Origin: an uncultured Campylobacter sp.
GTDB lineage: Bacteria > Campylobacterota > Campylobacteria > Campylobacterales > Campylobacteraceae
Direction: 5' to 3'
NCBI RefSeq assembly: GCF_937997595.1
Contig: NZ_CALKTS010000270.1
Location: 1-17,152, forward strand
Length of the DNA: 17,152 nucleotides
The notes beneath the pieces are model-generated. The model searched no databases, had not been told where the DNA came from, and saw only the letters and a list, made by a program, of their open reading frames with translations. The stretch's first letter is position 1. Every line of letters starts with the position of its first letter. A program made the translations under genes and the position numbers. Shown here piece after piece: positions 14,121 to 17,152 of this stretch.

Positions 14121-16190
14121 CTAGCGCTTTAATTTATAAACTTTCACAGCAGGGCTTAAGATCACAGGCTCGAATAGCTCGGGCCTATATCTTTCAAATA
14201 CAAAAAGCTGAATATAGCTTGAGTTTAGCATCGTCTTATCTAGCAGCAAAAATCGCCCGTAATCGCGCATGAAAATAACGTAAAATTGCGCGCTGCTGTC
14301 CATATTAAACTCTTTTACCGAAAGCTTGCCATTCGCGTCGTAGCTCGTTTCGTAAAAGGTATTGATCGCAAATTTTCTACCGCTATACTCTAAATTTAAA
14401 AGGCTCGGCGAGATCGAAAAGCCGTTGTCCATATGCACGCCGCTTTGATCCTGAACGAACCTATCGCTCGTTATGAAAAACAGCTCACTTAGCTGCTTGC
14501 CGTCGGTGATGTCGATATTTGAAAACTGCGTGACGACGGGAAAGATATTCATCATACGATCGGGCAAGATGTAATAGATGTCACGCGTAGGCTTCGGCGG
14601 CTTAAAATCAGCCAGTCCCAAGCTTAAGATAAAATCATTTACATCGGTCGCGTTGTAGTCTTTTAAAATTTGCTTTAGCTTGTTTGGAATTTTTTCGCTA
14701 TATCCGCGCTCGGTGTATTCGACATCCAGGCGCGCCATATTTGCAGAGCTCATCTGATCTCTAAAAAGCGCAAAGCTAACGGGGAAATTATCGTTGCCTA
14801 GGTGTTTGCCGCCGTCGATGAGGGTTTTTACGTCGCTGTAATAGCGTATGCCGTATCCGTAGTCCCACCACGAAAGCGCGTAATCCTCGCGCTGCGCCTT
14901 ATCTTTAAGCTCATCGAGCACCCGCACTTCGCTTTGATAAAAGACCGTATCGACCTTGTACGAGACGATGTGCTGCCACGCAGGATAGATCGCAAGTGCC
15001 GTCAAAATAAGCAGTATCGCGCGTCCCGCGATCTTTGGCAGATCCAAGCGCTTTACGCAAAAATACAAAATATATCCGAAGCTCAGTCCCATCACACCCA
15101 CGGCATAGATCGTAAATCTAAGGCCTGCTTTGTTCGCCGCAAAGCCCAAAAGCAAAAGCGGGATCGAGAGCAAAAATTCCTTATGCCTAAAGCAAAGCAG
15201 CAAATATCCGATTGCTGCGATCACGAAAACCGCGACGTGCGAGCTGATGCGCTCCATAAAGATCTTAGGCGGCACGATGCCTGATTCTTGGATCGTTTGA
15301 TTGACGTTGAAAAAATGAAATGCCGTATCGGCGTTGTCCGCAAGGGAGCGGAAGATATAAAATTTCGCCTGAAAGATGATCGGGCTAAGACCTCCGTTTG
15401 CGACGAAAAAGACTACGGCAAGCGCGCCGATAATCGCTAAAATTTTAAAATTTAATAGCTTTCCTTTAAATGCAAAGAGCCAAAATAGCGTAAGTGAGAT
15501 TAAAATTTTTGCCACCAAAGGCGTGGAACAAAGCGCGATCAAAAAGATGATCATCGCTTCGTAATTTACTCTACTTTTTCGCTTAAAAATCAGCGTATAG
15601 GCGAAAAACATGGCGAACATCATAGAATTTAGCGAGAAGCTTGAGGGATACCACCACATATAAAATATCGTAAACGCACCCAGCCAAAACAGCGTGCTGC
15701 GCGAGCCGCGCGTGCAGATACGGATGAGCGCCCACAAAATGCACATCGCAAGCACGATATTTAGCATATCGGTGTCGTAATACCCCGCCATAGTGCGGTT
15801 GTAGTAGCTATTCGCCACGCTCGCGACAAGCGCGCCGATGAAGCCCGCGCGCATGCAGCGAAACTCGCTTGAGATAAGCAATATCGGCACTACGATGAGC
15901 GAGCTAAACAAAGCCGGCAGATAAACGAAGATCGTCTCGATTTTAAAGGGCAAAATTTCAGCCAAAAACGCCGTCACGATCGAAAGCGGTGCACTAAAGT
16001 AGCTAAGATCGTTGGGCTGATGAAAGCCGGCGAGGCGGTCGCGCGCGCCCTCTGCAAAGGCGTAGCCGTCGTTTGTGTTTATCATCAGCTCGCCATCCCA
16101 AAAAAAGTAGTTCACAAAACCGCTCGCCCAGTGCACCCACCACATGCGAAACGCCACGCTAAAGGCAAATGCAAACAAAATCATCAGCAA
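14121..16190 (-). CDS. pglB: Protein glycosylation oligosaccharyltransferase, N-terminus cut by the join
   Basis: PglB transfers the heptasaccharide from undecaprenyl diphosphate to Asn in D/E-x-N-x-S/T sequons in the periplasm. The STT3-type protein has about 13 membrane helices (~1-400) and a periplasmic catalytic domain. Key residues, numbered from the TTG at 16190: Asp41 in NTNDGYAFAEGARD, Asp139 and Asp141 in GYYDTDML, Glu302 in NQTIQESG, WWDYG at 441-445, and MMNI in the DRMMNIF segment. Asp41 and Asp139 correspond to Asp56 and Asp154 of C. lari PglB, so about 15 residues are missing. The frame continues only three codons (Ala-Gly-Ile) upstream before TAG at 16200-16202, where foreign sequence begins. 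The TTG is therefore only the first possible start in this contig, and the native start is lost. Its end lies 74 bases before pglA. Confidence 0.95.
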   Translation of the reverse strand: MLMILFAFAFSVAFRMWWVHWASGFVNYFFWDGELMINTNDGYAFAEGARDRLAGFHQPNDLSYFSAPLSIVTAFLAEILPFKIETIFVYLPALFSSLIVVPILLISSEFRCMRAGFIGALVASVANSYYNRTMAGYYDTDMLNIVLAMCILWALIRICTRGSRSTLFWLGAFTIFYMWWYPSSFSLNSMMFAMFFAYTLIFKRKSRVNYEAMIIFLIALCSTPLVAKILISLTLFWLFAFKGKLLNFKILAIIGALAVVFFVANGGLSPIIFQAKFYIFRSLADNADTAFHFFNVNQTIQESGIVPPKIFMERISSHVAVFVIAAIGYLLLCFRHKEFLLSIPLLLLGFAANKAGLRFTIYAVGVMGLSFGYILYFCVKRLDLPKIAGRAILLILTALAIYPAWQHIVSYKVDTVFYQSEVRVLDELKDKAQREDYALSWWDYGYGIRYYSDVKTLIDGGKHLGNDNFPVSFALFRDQMSSANMARLDVEYTERGYSEKIPNKLKQILKDYNATDVNDFILSLGLADFKPPKPTRDIYYILPDRMMNIFPVVTQFSNIDITDGKQLSELFFITSDRFVQDQSGVHMDNGFSISPSLLNLEYSGRKFAINTFYETSYDANGKLSVKEFNMDSSAQFYVIFMRDYGRFLLLDKTMLNSSYIQLFVFERYRPELFEPVILSPAVKVYKLKR

Positions 16191-17152
16191 AATACCGGCC
16201 TACGTAAAAATTACTGATCTGACCAACCGTCTGAGCGCCCATCTGATAACGACCCAGTGAGTACGATTTAACACTTTCTAAATCTTCAGCAGAAATAGAG
16301 CCAGATAGCACTTTCTTTAACTCTCTGACGATGATATCAAATAGCTTTTCGGCCGTATCAATATTCACTTGCCCACCAAAATCCCAAGCCGAATCATAAA
16401 AACCGACTGAGGTGTCGCTAAATATACTGTAAGCTAAGCCCTTCTTACGCGCCGAACCAAAAATCCTTGAACTCATCGTGCCAGTAAGTATATGATTTAA
16501 GGCACTCATAGCGTCAACCTCTTCATCTGTTAATTCACGCGGCACGACCATCGACCAGCCAAATGTCAGATTTGTCGCTTCTTTGCGTCGAATCAGAACC
16601 GGATTTGCCCTACGAGGCTCATCGTGCGGAATCGCAAACCTCTCACCAGTCTCCAATTGCCACCCCTCCAAATGCTCCTTAATGGCAGACTTTCGCCCTG
16701 TCAATTTTCCAGCCACCACAAACCGCATGTTCTTCAAAGTGTGCGTACGCTTATGGTGATTTTTTATATCTTTAAGCTCAATATTAGCAATCGTCTTTAA
16801 CCGCTGATTATAGGTCAATATATCCTCACCCAGTGCCTGCTGGATGCGTGGCCACATCACACGGTTATGATTATTAAGATAGCCCGTTAATTCAGAGCGA
16901 ACATTGCCCTTTTCTGCCTCCAGCTCGTCAGCATTAAAGCGTGGCGTTGTAATGGCTAGTCTCTGAAGCTCTAAGATCCGGTCCCACTCAAAATCAGCGC
17001 ATATTGCCTCGTAAACCATCGAATAATCTGACGTATAAGCATTATGATAGGCGCCATTTTTAGTGAATTCTTGCTCATAATTATGCTCTGAGCGGAATTT
17101 TTCATTAGCGCCAAATGCCATATGCTCCATAATATGCGCCGTTTCATAGATA
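16159..17152 (-). CDS. M16-family zinc peptidase fragment from another organism, cut at both ends
   Basis: The frame is open to the right edge, so the N-terminus is missing. The first visible residues contain the inverted zinc motif HIMEH (bases 17122-17136; HxxEH), followed by AFGANEKF in place of the usual AFKGT, and about 80 residues later EAEKGNVRSEL supplies the expected downstream Glu ligand. A second M16 domain starts around NLTFGWSMVV, with HILTGTMSSRIFGSARKKGLAYSIFS as its conserved core. These are cytoplasmic or surface peptidases of the pitrilysin/insulinase fold. Near the left end, residues up to about GRYFADD look native; the last six or seven codons (to the stop at 16159) are pglB DNA read in another frame. 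The codon style lacks the frequent AAATTT of the rest of the window. The sequence resembles Saccharibacteria (TM7) M16 proteins, which I cannot verify here. Confidence 0.85.
   Translation of the reverse strand, partial: IYETAHIMEHMAFGANEKFRSEHNYEQEFTKNGAYHNAYTSDYSMVYEAICADFEWDRILELQRLAITTPRFNADELEAEKGNVRSELTGYLNNHNRVMWPRIQQALGEDILTYNQRLKTIANIELKDIKNHHKRTHTLKNMRFVVAGKLTGRKSAIKEHLEGWQLETGERFAIPHDEPRRANPVLIRRKEATNLTFGWSMVVPRELTDEEVDAMSALNHILTGTMSSRIFGSARKKGLAYSIFSDTSVGFYDSAWDFGGQVNIDTAEKLFDIIVRELKKVLSGSISAEDLESVKSYSLGRYQMGAQTVGQISNFYVGRYFADDFVCICL
16178..16206. other. Chimeric join between two genomes
   Basis: Two unrelated same-strand genes, each truncated, meet here and overlap in different frames. 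Reading leftward, the M16 protein stays plausible to about 16180, while the PglB frame is plausible only left of the TAG at 16200-16202. The shared interval of roughly 20 bases, compatible with both genes, is what a false assembly link through a short shared k-mer would leave. Confidence 0.75.

Noticed and set aside
14802..15284. 160-residue open frame on the + strand
   Set aside because: Antisense to pglB, basic and Arg/Gln-rich, typical of reverse reading of hydrophobic codons.
1..17152. CRISPR array, insertion sequence, attachment site, or a new defence system
   Set aside because: No regularly spaced repeats, transposase, integrase or nuclease genes are visible; nearly all the coding DNA is explained by known housekeeping and Pgl genes.

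Overview
The window looks like a metagenomic contig from a relatively GC-rich Campylobacter, most plausibly of the oral group (C. gracilis is my best guess by composition; this is inference), joined at its right edge to DNA of a different bacterium. The Campylobacter assignment rests on the gene order pglB-A-C-D-E-F ... prmA-ftsH-pssA, which matches the Campylobacter general protein N-glycosylation locus, on protein-level resemblance to the Pgl enzymes including their catalytic residues, and on the very frequent AAATTT word.

Layout. Bases 1-1020 (+ strand) hold the 3' part of an unrecognised membrane-anchored protein, followed by a 21-codon ORF with a good ribosome site that looks like a gene remnant, and a terminator. 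Everything from 1274 to about 16190 reads leftward on the - strand: pglB (5' end missing), pglA, pglC, pglD, pglE, pglF, hisH, hisA, prmA, ftsH, pssA, leuA, atpE and tRNA-Leu(GAG). From about 16200 to the right edge the - strand carries an M16-family zinc peptidase fragment of different character, resembling Saccharibacteria (TM7) proteins (inference).

How the genes work together. PglF, PglE and PglD make UDP-di-N-acetylbacillosamine from UDP-GlcNAc. PglC places the phospho-sugar on undecaprenyl phosphate, PglA adds the first GalNAc, and PglB transfers the finished glycan to asparagine in periplasmic proteins. pglF runs by a 4-base overlap into hisH, which overlaps hisA, so two histidine-biosynthesis genes are coupled to the glycosylation operon at the place where C. 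jejuni has pglG and cheY. prmA and ftsH overlap by 4 bases. pssA, leuA (with its own TATAAT), atpE and the tRNA follow.

Main points for a second look: the chimeric join inside pglB; a degenerate 21-bp (7-residue) tandem repeat inserted in frame in hisH; a short leader ORF with an ideal Shine-Dalgarno overlapping the pglA start; and an AAATTT-flanked hairpin between pglD and pglE. I see no CRISPR array, insertion sequence, rRNA or defence system. The coding content is mostly known housekeeping and Pgl genes, and I found no convincing wholly new system.
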